DNA of 64,000 nt from JAHEDH01 sp963753285. Lineage in GTDB: Bacteria > Actinomycetota > Acidimicrobiia > Spongiisociales > ZC4RG35. Positions within the stretch are counted from its first letter, which is position 1. The number at the start of each line of letters is the position of its first letter. The notes beneath the pieces were generated by a model. That model did no database searches. It worked only from the letters and a program-made list of their open reading frames with translations, and was not told the origin of the DNA. Position numbers and translations under genes: made by a program. Shown piece after piece: positions 7,537-16,520 of the stretch. The DNA is taken from the NCBI GenBank assembly GCA_963753285.1, contig CAVWBT010000010.1, positions 1 through 64,000 on the forward strand. Direction: 5' to 3'.

Positions 7537-9144
7537 ATGACCACTCAGGAGGACAGGGCCCAGAAGAAACGGGCCCTGTCCTCTTCATCTTTGTCCTGGG
7601 GTTTCTGGGTGAAGATCGGGATCATCGCCATCATCGACGCGCTGATCGTCTTCACGGTCCCCATCCTCATCGCCAACGAGAGCTATCTGCTCCTGACGAT
7701 GTTCCTCGGAGCCGGCCTGCTCCTGAACTGGGCCTATCTGAGTCCTCGCGCCGAGGCCTCGAAGTGGCTGGCGCCCGGTCTGATCTTCATGGCGATCTTC
7801 GTCGTCTTCCCGGTCATCTACACGGGCTACGTGTCGCTGACGAACTGGCAGACCGGCAACGTGCTGGCCAAGCAGCAGGTCATCGACCAGCTCGAGAGCC
7901 AGGTGATCCGTGCCGAGGGCGACGGCGTCCCGCTCGAGCTCGACATCTATCGCGATCCCGACGGACAGCTCGCTTTCCTCGTCCGCGATCCCGATGGCAA
8001 CACCTTCTTCGGTCTCGCCCGCGACCGAACCGCCGAGGTCATCGAAGACCCGCTGATCGAACCGGGAGTCGATGTTTCCCAGGAATCGCCGGACACGATC
8101 GGTGACTTCGAGATCCTCTCCCTGCGCGATCTGCTCGCCATCGCCAACCAGATCGAGAACCTGGTGCTGGACATCCCCGGACAGGGAGTCGTCCGGGCCC
8201 AGTCCGCCTCGACTGCCCAGCTCATCCAGGCGGGGCAGCGCTACACGTACGACGCCGAGGCCGACACGCTGTTCGATGCCCAGGAGGACGTGACGTGTTC
8301 TCCCACGGACGGGAACTTCGTGTGTGAGGACGGTCGCCGCATCGACCCGGGGTGGGTGATCGTCACCGGATTCGAGAACTACCAGCAGGTCTTCACCAAC
8401 GAGCGGATCCGCGGTCCATTCATCCAGGTGTTCACCTGGAACGTGATCTTCGCCGTCGGCTCGGTGTTCATCACCTTCGCGATCGGCCTGGCACTCGCAA
8501 ACGCGCTGCAGGACGAACGCCTGCGCGGCCGAGCGATCTATCGATCCATCTACATCCTGCCGTACGCCATCCCGGCGTTCCTGTCGGTCCTCATCTGGCG
8601 TGGTCTGCTCAACGAATCGTTCGGCCAGGTGAACAACCTGCTCGAGAGCATCGGGCTCGACGCCATCCCCTGGCTCGGCGACCCGTTCTGGGCGAAGGTC
8701 GCCGTGCTGCTGGTCAACGCCTGGCTCGGTTTCCCCTACATGTTCCTGATCACCTCGGGTGCGCTCACCGCCATTCCCGAGGAGTTGAAGGAGGCGGCAC
8801 GAGTCGATGGCGCCTCCGCATGGCGGGTGTTCCGCACCATCACGCTGCCGTTGCTCTTGGTCTCTACGGCGCCGCTGCTCATCGGATCATTCGCCTTCAA
8901 CTTCAACAACTTCGTGCTCATCTTCATGCTCACCAACGGCGGTCCGCCGGTGCCCAACGCCGCCGTGCCGCTCGGCGAGACCGACATCCTCATCTCGTTC
9001 ACGTTCGACCTGGCGGTCAATGCCGGCCGAGGCAATCAGTTCGCACTCGGATCGGCGATCGTCGTGATGATCTTCGTCATCGTGGCCGTCATCTCTGCGA
9101 TCAGCTTCCGCTTCACGAAACGATTGGAGGAGGTCTATGGCTAG
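7537..9144 (+). CDS. malF: Sugar ABC transporter permease, MalF type
   Basis: 535 aa. Helices near residues 25-70 and 80-105 precede a large hydrophilic segment (about residues 110-280). That segment corresponds to the extracytoplasmic P2-like insertion characteristic of MalF. The BPD-type permease core follows (VFTWNVIFAVGSVFITFAIG onward). The ATPase-contact EAA loop is EELKEAARVDGASAWRVFRTITLPLL near residue 415. It pairs with the next gene (8-bp overlap) to form the membrane channel. No ATPase gene is in this operon. Confidence 0.9.
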   Translation: MTTQEDRAQKKRALSSSSLSWGFWVKIGIIAIIDALIVFTVPILIANESYLLLTMFLGAGLLLNWAYLSPRAEASKWLAPGLIFMAIFVVFPVIYTGYVSLTNWQTGNVLAKQQVIDQLESQVIRAEGDGVPLELDIYRDPDGQLAFLVRDPDGNTFFGLARDRTAEVIEDPLIEPGVDVSQESPDTIGDFEILSLRDLLAIANQIENLVLDIPGQGVVRAQSASTAQLIQAGQRYTYDAEADTLFDAQEDVTCSPTDGNFVCEDGRRIDPGWVIVTGFENYQQVFTNERIRGPFIQVFTWNVIFAVGSVFITFAIGLALANALQDERLRGRAIYRSIYILPYAIPAFLSVLIWRGLLNESFGQVNNLLESIGLDAIPWLGDPFWAKVAVLLVNAWLGFPYMFLITSGALTAIPEELKEAARVDGASAWRVFRTITLPLLLVSTAPLLIGSFAFNFNNFVLIFMLTNGGPPVPNAAVPLGETDILISFTFDLAVNAGRGNQFALGSAIVVMIFVIVAVISAISFRFTKRLEEVYG

Positions 9145-10066
9145 TCGCGATGTCGCTGCGACCCCGCCGGTGATCGCCAAGGAGAAGGCCACCACCGTTC
9201 AGCATCGGATGAAGCCACAGAAGTGGATGCGTGAGATCGGGTGGCGCCACGTGCTGCTGATCCTGTTCGCCGGCTTCTCCCTCTACCCGGTGATCTGGAT
9301 CGTCTCGGCGGCGTTCAACTCGTCTGATTCGCTTGCGACGGCAAGGCTGATCCCGAGCTCGGTGACCACGGAGAACTTCACCGGCCTCTTCACGAACTCG
9401 CTCACACCGGTCGGAACCTGGCTGTGGAACACCTGGAAGGTGGCGATCATCGCATCCGTCTTGAACGTGATCACTGCGTCGCTCGCCGCCTATGCGTTCA
9501 GCCGGCTCCGGTTCCGCGGCCGCCGGGCCGGGCTGTTGACCCTCCTGCTGGTTCAAGTGTTCCCGCAGTTTCTCGGCTTCATCGCGCTGTTCCTGCTGGC
9601 GATCCAGGTCGGCGAGACGTTCGAGGGCTTCGGAGTCAACAGCCACACCTTCCTCATCATGGTCTACCTGGGCGGGGCCATCGGGTTCAACGCGTTCCTG
9701 ATCAAGGGTTTCATGGACACCGTCCCCACCTCGCTGGACGAGTCGGCCAAGGTCGACGGTGCAAGCCCGGCCCAGATCTTCTTCCGCATCGTCTTCCCCC
9801 TGGCCCGCCCCGTGCTCGCCGTGATCTTCATCATCACCTTCATCAACATCTACTCGGAGTTCATCCTCGCCCGCACCCTGATCCGAGCTACCGAGCAGTT
9901 CACGCTCGCGGTCGGCCTGCAGTTGTTCGTCGAGAGCGAGTACGCCGCCAAATGGGGCTCGCTGGCGGCCGCGGCGATCATCGGAGCCGCTCCGATCGTG
10001 CTGACTTTCCTGGTTGCGCAGAAGCAGATCATCGGCGGGCTCACGTCCGGTGCCGTCAAGGGATAA
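9137..10066 (+). CDS. malG: Sugar ABC transporter permease, MalG type
   Basis: 309 aa, start set by a GGAGGAGG site within the end of malF. A cytosolic N-terminal tail of about 35 residues precedes six membrane segments. The EAA loop (SLDESAKVDGASPAQIFFRI, near residue 200) is intact. The last residues (KQIIGGLTSGAVKG) are the conserved C-terminal GLTxGAVKG of MalG, which contacts MalK in the E. coli transporter. That supports maltose/maltodextrin specificity. Confidence 0.92.
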   Translation: MASRDVAATPPVIAKEKATTVQHRMKPQKWMREIGWRHVLLILFAGFSLYPVIWIVSAAFNSSDSLATARLIPSSVTTENFTGLFTNSLTPVGTWLWNTWKVAIIASVLNVITASLAAYAFSRLRFRGRRAGLLTLLLVQVFPQFLGFIALFLLAIQVGETFEGFGVNSHTFLIMVYLGGAIGFNAFLIKGFMDTVPTSLDESAKVDGASPAQIFFRIVFPLARPVLAVIFIITFINIYSEFILARTLIRATEQFTLAVGLQLFVESEYAAKWGSLAAAAIIGAAPIVLTFLVAQKQIIGGLTSGAVKG

Positions 10067-11888
10067 CCGCCCGGTCCGCCACCTCGACGACATCGGGATC
10101 CACGGTGTCCCGGGTGACGTGTCGCCGTGGGACGTTCGCTTCGACGCAACCGACGTCGCCTTCTGCGAACCTCTCGCTGACGGTCGGTACCGCTTCCGGG
10201 TCTGGACCGAGCCCGAACTGACCTCGGCCTCGGTGGTGGTGCGCGAGGACGGTGCCGTCACCGAGTGGCCGCTCGAGCCGATCAACACCAGGCGGTTCAC
10301 GATCTGGGAGGCGGTGGTCGGTCCGTTGAGCCCCGACGCCGAGTTCTCGCTGGCGTTCACGACGCACCTCGGGAGGCCGGTGTACGCGACGCCCGACGGC
10401 ATCTCGGTTGCGATCGAGCGTCTCGATCGGTGGCGTCTGCCGTCGTCGCCGCCCATCCACGTTCCCGAGTGGGCGAAGGGCTCGGTCATGTATCAGATCT
10501 TCCCGGAGCGATTCGCCAACGGCGACCCGTCCAACGATCCGGAGGGAACGGTGGCCTGGGGGAGCGCACCCGAGCCGATCCAGTTCCAGGGCGGTGACCT
10601 CCAGGGCATCACCCGCCGACTCGACGAGCTCGTCTGGCTAGGTGTCGAAGTCATCTACCTCAACCCGATCTTCGCCTCGCCCTCCAATCACAAGTACGAC
10701 ACGGTCGACTACTTCTCCGTCGACCCCGCCTTCGGGGGCGACGAAGCACTGCGTGAACTGGTCGGCGCCGCCCACGAGCGTGGCATGCGGGTGATCCTCG
10801 ACGCCTCGCTCAACCACGTCCACCCCCGGTTCTTCGCCTTCGCCGACCTGGTCGAGTACGGCGCCGACTCCCGGTACGCAGACTGGTTCGTCGTCGAATC
10901 CTGGCCGTTGTCGATCGGCGTGCGCCATCATCTGCTCGACGCAGACCACCCCATGCGACGATGGCTGGACCGGTGGCCCTCCGAGACCGGTCTGCCCGTG
11001 GCGCACCTCGACGGTGACGGGCGCCCGGTCGAGCCGAGCTACGACGCCTGGTACGGCGTCGCAACCATGCCGCGACTGAACCTCGCCAACCCCGACGCCA
11101 GGGCGTACGCACTCGACGTCGCCCGCTACTGGGTGCGCGAGTTCGAGGTCGACGGCTGGCGCATGGATGTCGCTCGCTACGTCGACCCCGACTTCTGGAA
11201 CGACTTCCGGTCGGCGGTCCGGAGCGAGAACCCCGACGCCTATCTGATCGCCGAGATCATGGGTGACGCCGGGGCGTGGCTCCAGGGCGACAGATTCGAC
11301 GCCACCATGGACTACACGTTCCGTTCGCTGTGTTTGCGCTTCCTCGCCACCGACGAGATCGACGGTGTCGAATTCGTCGACGAGGCGGCGAGATCGGTCT
11401 TCCAGTACGCCTGGCCGGTGACGTTGGTGTGCCAGAGCCTGATCGGCAGTCACGACACGCCCCGCTTCCTCGCCGAGGCCGGCAACGAGCCGTGGCGGCT
11501 CCGGCTCGCAACCGTGCTCCAGATGACGATGCCGGGGATGCCCGGGATCTACTACGGCGACGAGCTCGAGATGACCGGTGGGAACGATCCGGGGTGCCGC
11601 GGCGCATACCCCGCCGACCTGGATCTCTCTGGGTACCCGACGGCTCGGCTGATCCGTGAGCTCGCACTGCTCAGATCGGAGCTCACCGATCTCGTCGCAG
11701 GGCCGTGGCTACCGGTGGATGCGGCGGAGGATCACGTCGCCTTCCAACGAGGTGGGACGCTCGTGGTCGTGAACCGCGGATCCGCACCGATCACGATTGC
11801 CGACGGACGCTCGCACCGGTGGGGTTCCGGCACGTCTGACGGGAAGCGCATCACGGTCGGCTCGCGAAGTGCTGCGATCTTCGCCTGA
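10050..11888 (+). CDS. GH13 neopullulanase/cyclomaltodextrinase-type amylase, cytoplasmic
   Basis: 612 aa if started at GTG 10050, which overlaps malG by 17 bp; the start is uncertain. There is no signal peptide. An N-terminal beta domain (to about residue 130) precedes the GH13 barrel beginning KGSVMYQIFPERFANGDPSN. Barrel motifs are DASLNH, the nucleophile region DGWRMDVARYV, the acid/base region YLIAEIMG and GSHDTPRF. The order and the N-terminal domain fit subfamily 20 enzymes, which split imported maltodextrins and cyclodextrins. Its place last in the transporter operon agrees. Confidence 0.88.
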   Translation: MPSRDNRPVRHLDDIGIHGVPGDVSPWDVRFDATDVAFCEPLADGRYRFRVWTEPELTSASVVVREDGAVTEWPLEPINTRRFTIWEAVVGPLSPDAEFSLAFTTHLGRPVYATPDGISVAIERLDRWRLPSSPPIHVPEWAKGSVMYQIFPERFANGDPSNDPEGTVAWGSAPEPIQFQGGDLQGITRRLDELVWLGVEVIYLNPIFASPSNHKYDTVDYFSVDPAFGGDEALRELVGAAHERGMRVILDASLNHVHPRFFAFADLVEYGADSRYADWFVVESWPLSIGVRHHLLDADHPMRRWLDRWPSETGLPVAHLDGDGRPVEPSYDAWYGVATMPRLNLANPDARAYALDVARYWVREFEVDGWRMDVARYVDPDFWNDFRSAVRSENPDAYLIAEIMGDAGAWLQGDRFDATMDYTFRSLCLRFLATDEIDGVEFVDEAARSVFQYAWPVTLVCQSLIGSHDTPRFLAEAGNEPWRLRLATVLQMTMPGMPGIYYGDELEMTGGNDPGCRGAYPADLDLSGYPTARLIRELALLRSELTDLVAGPWLPVDAAEDHVAFQRGGTLVVVNRGSAPITIADGRSHRWGSGTSDGKRITVGSRSAAIFA

Positions 11889-11962
11889 TTCTCTCGGTTC
11901 AGGTCGTTGCAGGCCGGAACCACTTCAGCTCTTCGGTGGATCGGTCGACAGGGACACTGTCA

Positions 11963-13123
11963 ATGCGACTCATCCGGATCATCGATGCGCTGGCACCGAG
12001 CGCCGTGAGAGGGCGCCACGAGGCATCGTGGCGCCCTCTTCCGCCGTCTTCTCGCGTCGTGCATGCCACGGGGCCGACGGTGTCGAGTCAGATCGCCTCG
12101 GTCCTCGGCGTCGTCATGGCCGTCACGCTCGTCGGAACGACCGTTGCGGTGGCGAAGCCGGGTGAACCGGAGCCGGGGTTCGTCGTGTCCACGCCCGTGT
12201 CCGCCTCAGAACCGGCCGAACCGTTGTTCATCGCCGCCGATGTCGAGTTCGTGCTGCCGGATCCGACCGTGTCGACCTTCGTGACGCCGACGACGATGGC
12301 GGACCTGTCCTTCGAGGCGGAACGTCGTTCGACGACCACCACGACGTCGACCCCGCCGACGGCCGAAGAACTGCTGGCCGTCGAACAGGCGGCCGAGGCG
12401 ATGGAGCGGCGCGTGCAGTCGATGACGGCCGTGGGGTTCGAAGAGGACGTCGTGACGATCGTCGAGGAGTTCCCGTCCGAACGCCCGGTCCCGTCCACAC
12501 CGGCGGAGTGCAAGGAGCGCGCCCGGGAGATCGACCTCACACCGAACGGCCGATGGGATCGGAATGCCATCGCCCGGATGACGTGGTCGCTGTTCGATTG
12601 CGTGCTCACCGTCAAAGGCCTGCACGACGTGGCACCGACCCGAGTCCGCGGGTGGGATGGAGCGGCCCTCGGCTTCGAGAGTCTCGCCGAGCAGATGGCG
12701 TCGGAGGCCGTGGTCGTCGCCTACTGCGAGTCGATCGGGTACCAGCACCGTGCACTCACCGGTTCGAACGGGTTCGGCTACGCCGGCCTCTTCCAGATGG
12801 GCCAGACCGAGATGAGGCGGTTCGGGGCGGGTGGATCACGGTACGACCCGCTCGACAACGCCTATGCGGCGGTCAACTACCTGTGGTATCAGTACGCCAA
12901 CCGGAACGGATGGGGCGGCTGGAGCCCTTGGGCGGTGGTCAACACCAACTTCAACGACGAGGTCAACGATCGGGTGAAGGTGCCGGTGTTGCCGCGTTTC
13001 CGGTCGACCGACCCCGAGTTCTCCGGCCGGCGCGGCCCCGAGCTCCCGGCATGGGCGATCGATCCGTGGCTGAACGACGTTCCCTCTTGGAACGGCTGCC
13101 CGACGACCGGCGGGCGCTGGTAG
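11963..13123 (+). CDS. Secreted transglycosylase-like (lysozyme-fold) protein with Thr-rich linker
   Basis: 386 aa from ATG 11963. A membrane/signal segment lies at about residues 44-66 (SVLGVVMAVTLVGTTVAVA), followed by a Thr/Pro linker. The C-terminal domain has the catalytic-Glu context VAYCESIGYQHRA, a SNGFGYAGLFQMGQ turn and a DPLDNAYAAVNYLW helix. These are the pattern of lysozyme-like/SLT folds that cut peptidoglycan. The start is uncertain: a strong hairpin (12008-12039) lies inside the N-terminal coding stretch, and GTG 12059 or 12080 would give a cleaner signal peptide. Confidence 0.75.
   Translation: MRLIRIIDALAPSAVRGRHEASWRPLPPSSRVVHATGPTVSSQIASVLGVVMAVTLVGTTVAVAKPGEPEPGFVVSTPVSASEPAEPLFIAADVEFVLPDPTVSTFVTPTTMADLSFEAERRSTTTTTSTPPTAEELLAVEQAAEAMERRVQSMTAVGFEEDVVTIVEEFPSERPVPSTPAECKERAREIDLTPNGRWDRNAIARMTWSLFDCVLTVKGLHDVAPTRVRGWDGAALGFESLAEQMASEAVVVAYCESIGYQHRALTGSNGFGYAGLFQMGQTEMRRFGAGGSRYDPLDNAYAAVNYLWYQYANRNGWGGWSPWAVVNTNFNDEVNDRVKVPVLPRFRSTDPEFSGRRGPELPAWAIDPWLNDVPSWNGCPTTGGRW
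12008..12039 (+). terminator. Strong 14-bp hairpin, probable terminator of the maltodextrin operon
   Basis: Perfect inverted repeat 12008-12021/12026-12039 with loop GGCA, 120 bp after the amylase stop. It lies within the longest reading of the next gene, which suggests that gene starts further downstream, or that the hairpin is an attenuator. Confidence 0.55.
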
Positions 13124-13430
13124 CGATCCGTGGTACCGTGATTTGGCGCGATTCGCGCAATTGACAAGTGATCGGGAACTGACAAACCACAGCGCCAGAC
13201 CTGGGCGAGCCCAGGTGACGAGGAGGAAGGTCATCGAAGTCTTCGGCGGATGCCTTCCCGGCCACCACGGTCGTCACGATCGAGAGCAAACCTGCGGAGT
13301 GATCTGCGGAACAGAGGCTCGGTCGACGTGGCCCGACGATTGCCGTCGGCGTTCTCCGGTCTTCATACCACCTGCATCTCGAGATGCATGAGTGCGCGCG
13401 GCGGGAGCCGTGCGCCGAAAGGAGTCCACC
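13124..13430 (+). promoter_or_regulatory. 307-bp non-coding leader of glmS with palindromes
   Basis: No convincing gene on either strand. It holds a small hairpin GCGCG-ATT-CGCGC (13147-13159), a TTGACA at 13161-13166, a 7-bp hairpin ACCTGGG-CGAG-CCCAGGT (13199-13216), and a perfect 16-bp palindrome TGCATCTCGAGATGCA at 13373-13388, 42 bp before the glmS start. The last is the size of a repressor site. I see no glmS ribozyme core. Confidence 0.45.
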
Positions 13431-15260
13431 ATGTGTGGAATCGTCGGATACGTCGGCCCGAAGCAGGCACTCGACGTCCTCGTCCCCGGCCTCGAAGGGC
13501 TCGAGTACCGCGGCTACGACTCGGCAGGGGTCGCCCTGATCGGAACCGATGGCCTCACCGTCACCAAGACCGCCGGGCGGATGACCGACCTCGTCAAGGC
13601 GTTGCAGGAGGCGCCCGTCCACGGCTCGATCGGGATCGGCCACACCCGATGGGCCACCCACGGGGCGCCTACCACCGGCAATGCCCATCCGCATCGCGAC
13701 TGTGACGGCACCGTTGCGGTCATCCACAACGGCATCGTCGAGAACTGGGCCGTGCTGCGGGCGAAGCTGATCGCCGGCGGCCACGAGTTCTCCTCCGACA
13801 CCGACACCGAGGTGATCGCCCATCTCATCGAGGACCGCGCCGACATGGATCTGGCCGATGCCGTGCGCGACGTCATGAAGCTCGCCGACGGCGCGCTGGC
13901 GATCGCGGTCATCCGGACGGACGAGCCCGAACGGATCGTTGCAGCTCGCCGCGGGTCCCCGTTGGTCATCGGCCGAGGAGAGGGCGAGAACTTCCTCGCG
14001 TCCGACATCCCGGCGTTCCTCCGGCACACGAAGAACGTGATCGCCGTCGACGACGATCGGGTCGTGGACCTGACGGCCGACTCGATCGTCATCACCGACC
14101 TCGACGGCAACGAGGTGGCGCTCGAGGAACGGCAGATCGAATGGGACCTCGAAGCGGCCGAGAAGGGTGGCTACCCCACCTTCATGCTCAAGGAGATCAA
14201 CGAGCAGCCGACCGCCATCACCGATACCTTGCGGGGGAGGGTCGACGGCACCGGGCGGATCACGTTCTCGGAGCTCGAGCTCGACGACAGGATCGTCCGG
14301 ATGATCGACAAGGTGTTCGTGATCGCCTGCGGCACGTCGTATCACGCCGCGATGATGGCCAAGTACGCGATCGAGCGTTGGACCCGCCTGCCGGTCGAGA
14401 TCGACATCGCCAGCGAGTTCCGGTACCGCGATCCCGTGCTCGACGACCGATCGCTCGTGATCGGGATCAGCCAGTCGGGTGAGACCATCGACACGCTCGC
14501 CGCCATCCGCTACGCCAAGGCCCAGGGTGCGACGGTCGTCGGGCTGTCGAACGTGGTGGATTCCGCGCTGGCCCGTGACGCCGACGCGGTCCTGTACACG
14601 CGTTCGGGTCCCGAGATCGGCGTGGCTGCAACCAAGACGTTCACCACCCAGCTGGTGATGCTGCAGCTGTTCGGCCTGTACCTGGCCCAACGGAGAGGCG
14701 CCCTCGACCCGGGAACGGTCGGCAACCTCGTGCGGGCGATCCAGGAGCTGCCGACGACGGTCGAGCGGGCACTGGCGCTCGAGGACGAGATTCACGAGAT
14801 GACGAAGCAGTGGTCCGACACGCGGGACTTCTTCTTCCTGGGTCGGGCGGGCGACTTCCCGGTGGCGATGGAAGGGGCGCTCAAGCTGAAGGAGATCGCC
14901 TACGTCCGCGCCGAGGGCTACCCGGCGGGCGAGATGAAGCACGGACCGATCTCGCTGATCGAGAAGGGAGTGGTCGTGATCGGCATCGCCACCGACAGCC
15001 ACGTCCGGGCCAAGACGCTCTCGAACATGGAGGAGATGAAGGCCCGGGGCGGCACCATCGTGATGGTCGTCGAGGAAGGCGACGAGGACGAGGTGGCGAG
15101 CGTGGCCGACCACATCATCGCCGTGCCGAACAGCCCCGACCTGATCTGCACCGTGAACGCCGTCGTTCCGTTGCAGTTCCTGGCGTATCACATCGCCAAC
15201 GCCAAGGGCCTCGACGTCGACAAGCCCCGCAACCTCGCCAAGACCGTCACCGTGGAGTGA
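13431..15260 (+). CDS. glmS: Glutamine--fructose-6-phosphate aminotransferase (isomerizing)
   Basis: 609 aa, start MCGIVGYVG with an AAAGGAG site; Cys2 is the glutaminase nucleophile after Met removal. The class II amidotransferase domain covers about residues 2-230 (TRWATHGAPTTGNAHPH). Two SIS sugar-isomerase domains follow (ACGTSYHAAMMAKYAIERW near 300; FFLGRAGDFPVAMEGALKLK near 465). The C-terminus DKPRNLAKTVTVE is the family end. It makes glucosamine-6-phosphate from fructose-6-phosphate and glutamine, the entry step to UDP-GlcNAc and cell wall. acpS lies two genes downstream. Confidence 0.97.
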   Translation: MCGIVGYVGPKQALDVLVPGLEGLEYRGYDSAGVALIGTDGLTVTKTAGRMTDLVKALQEAPVHGSIGIGHTRWATHGAPTTGNAHPHRDCDGTVAVIHNGIVENWAVLRAKLIAGGHEFSSDTDTEVIAHLIEDRADMDLADAVRDVMKLADGALAIAVIRTDEPERIVAARRGSPLVIGRGEGENFLASDIPAFLRHTKNVIAVDDDRVVDLTADSIVITDLDGNEVALEERQIEWDLEAAEKGGYPTFMLKEINEQPTAITDTLRGRVDGTGRITFSELELDDRIVRMIDKVFVIACGTSYHAAMMAKYAIERWTRLPVEIDIASEFRYRDPVLDDRSLVIGISQSGETIDTLAAIRYAKAQGATVVGLSNVVDSALARDADAVLYTRSGPEIGVAATKTFTTQLVMLQLFGLYLAQRRGALDPGTVGNLVRAIQELPTTVERALALEDEIHEMTKQWSDTRDFFFLGRAGDFPVAMEGALKLKEIAYVRAEGYPAGEMKHGPISLIEKGVVVIGIATDSHVRAKTLSNMEEMKARGGTIVMVVEEGDEDEVASVADHIIAVPNSPDLICTVNAVVPLQFLAYHIANAKGLDVDKPRNLAKTVTVE

Positions 15261-15269
15261 ATCCGTTCT

Positions 15270-15308
15270 TGTGACGCAAATGCATGGAATAGCTGCGTTT
15301 GCGTCACA
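15270..15308. repeat. Dispersed hairpin repeat, copy 1 (glmS terminator position)
   Basis: Inverted arms 15270-15284 and 15294-15308 (TGTGACGCAAATGCA against its near-perfect complement, one mismatch), preceded by CGTTCT. The same sequence core, GTTCTYGTGACGCARATGCAY, recurs at 29916. It starts 9 bp after the glmS stop and so also serves as a terminator hairpin. Confidence 0.65.
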
Positions 15309-15320
15309 TGTTCGTTCAGG

Positions 15321-15347
15321 TATCGGTGGTTTCGACCGATAATCGGT
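15321..15347 (+). promoter_or_regulatory. Triple ATCGGT operator-like element
   Basis: TATCGGT at 15321-15327, its inverse ACCGATA at 15335-15341, then ATCGGT again at 15342-15347. This gives two overlapping inverted repeats 27-53 bp before the lipoprotein start at 15374. The binding factor is unknown. Confidence 0.35.
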
Positions 15348-15373
15348 GCACGATCGCCATGGAGATGACACCG

Positions 15374-16441
15374 ATGAAGAATCGTGTAGCCCTGCTCGCC
15401 GCCGCCGCCCTCATGGTGGCCGCATGCGGAGGAGCGGAGGTCGTCGAAACGACCGCCGCCCCCGACGTCGCCGAAACCACGGCGACCACCGCCGCCCCTA
15501 CGACAACCGCTGTACCGCAGACCACATCGACAACGGACGCCCCCGAGGCCACGACTACCACCGAGACGCCGGCCCTGGAGGCTTCGGTCAGCCCACAGCT
15601 CCGTCGGATCCAGGCTGCCATGGCCCAGACCACCGAGGTGCCGAGCGCCCGCATGCTCGGTGACATCCGGATCACGGGGATGGAGGACTTCGAGGGCGAG
15701 ATCGGCTTCTCGTTCGAAGGGGCATTCGACAATCGGACGGGTGACTCCAGCTTCACGCTCGATCTCAGCTCGTTCGCCGACATGATGCGCGCCCAGATCG
15801 AGGCCGAGTCGACCGGCACGCCCGAGGACGAGTTCGGCGCAGCGTTCCTGGAGTTGTTCCTGGGGCTGTTCACGAAGTTCGAGGTGCGCCAGGTCGGTGA
15901 CACCGTCTACATGAACAACCCGATGCTCGTGTCGTTCTCCGGCGGTGCGACGGAGTGGATCGCCTCCCCGGCGGGTGAGGGCGACGACATCGCCAGCGAC
16001 TTCCTCCAAGAGTCGCCGACCACTCCAGCAGACGTGCTCGACCCGTTCAGCAACGGCAACGCCGAAGTGGTCGAGATCGGCACGGAGCTCGTTCGCGGGG
16101 TCGAGACGACGCACTTCCAATTGGTGTATGCCAAGGAATCACTGCTCGAAGCCGCCGCCCCGGGCGAACGGGCACAGATGGAGCAGGACCTCGAGCAGTT
16201 CGGCGATGACCTCGTCATCGACATCTGGATGGACGACCAGTACGTCTACAAGATCTTCTTCGAAATCGACGGGTCCCAGGTCGACGCGCCGGAGGGAGAG
16301 GGATTCGAGCGGATGACGATGACCTATGAGATCTACGACTACGGCGCCGACATCGTCATCGAGGCGCCTCCGGCAGATCAGGTCACGTTCGTCGAGGAAG
16401 AGGCGCTCAGCCCGGGCCTCGGCTTCGGTTTCAACGACTGA
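15374..16441 (+). CDS. Lipoprotein with Thr-rich linker, LppX/LprG-like fold suspected
   Basis: 355 aa from the ATG at 15374, which has GGAG 10 nt upstream; ATG 15359 is in frame too. Lipobox MVAAC lies at residues 13-17, followed by a Thr/Ala/Pro/Glu linker to about residue 75. The mature part (about 280 aa) has alternating strands, a region of long acidic helices and a late EVVEIGTELVRGVETTHFQL strand pair. Similar conserved strands occur in LppX/LprAFG-type lipid-carrier lipoproteins (V-x-G-V-x-T-x-H/Y-Y motif). That resemblance is the only clue to function. Confidence 0.6.
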   Translation: MKNRVALLAAAALMVAACGGAEVVETTAAPDVAETTATTAAPTTTAVPQTTSTTDAPEATTTTETPALEASVSPQLRRIQAAMAQTTEVPSARMLGDIRITGMEDFEGEIGFSFEGAFDNRTGDSSFTLDLSSFADMMRAQIEAESTGTPEDEFGAAFLELFLGLFTKFEVRQVGDTVYMNNPMLVSFSGGATEWIASPAGEGDDIASDFLQESPTTPADVLDPFSNGNAEVVEIGTELVRGVETTHFQLVYAKESLLEAAAPGERAQMEQDLEQFGDDLVIDIWMDDQYVYKIFFEIDGSQVDAPEGEGFERMTMTYEIYDYGADIVIEAPPADQVTFVEEEALSPGLGFGFND

Positions 16442-16450
16442 GCGGCACCC

Positions 16451-16499
16451 CGGCCGAGGATCTTGTGGCACCGTTCGGTGGCGTCGACATCCTCGGCCG
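16451..16499. terminator. Cruciform terminator-like hairpin before acpS
   Basis: Outer arms CGGCCGAGGAT (16451-16461) and its complement (16489-16499) enclose an inner CACCG-TT-CGGTG hairpin (16469-16480). It ends 9 bp before the acpS -10 box. Confidence 0.5.
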
Positions 16500-16520
16500 G
16501 CGGTGCCCTAGGGTGACCGG

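Noticed and set aside
13124..13430. glmS ribozyme/riboswitch
   Set aside because: The known ribozyme is largely a Firmicutes element and I could not find its core pairing; only simple hairpins and a palindrome are present.
12963..15371. 802-codon minus-strand reading frame opposite glmS
   Set aside because: It overlaps the unmistakable glmS entirely and has the Asp/Val/Gly/Arg composition of antisense high-GC codons.
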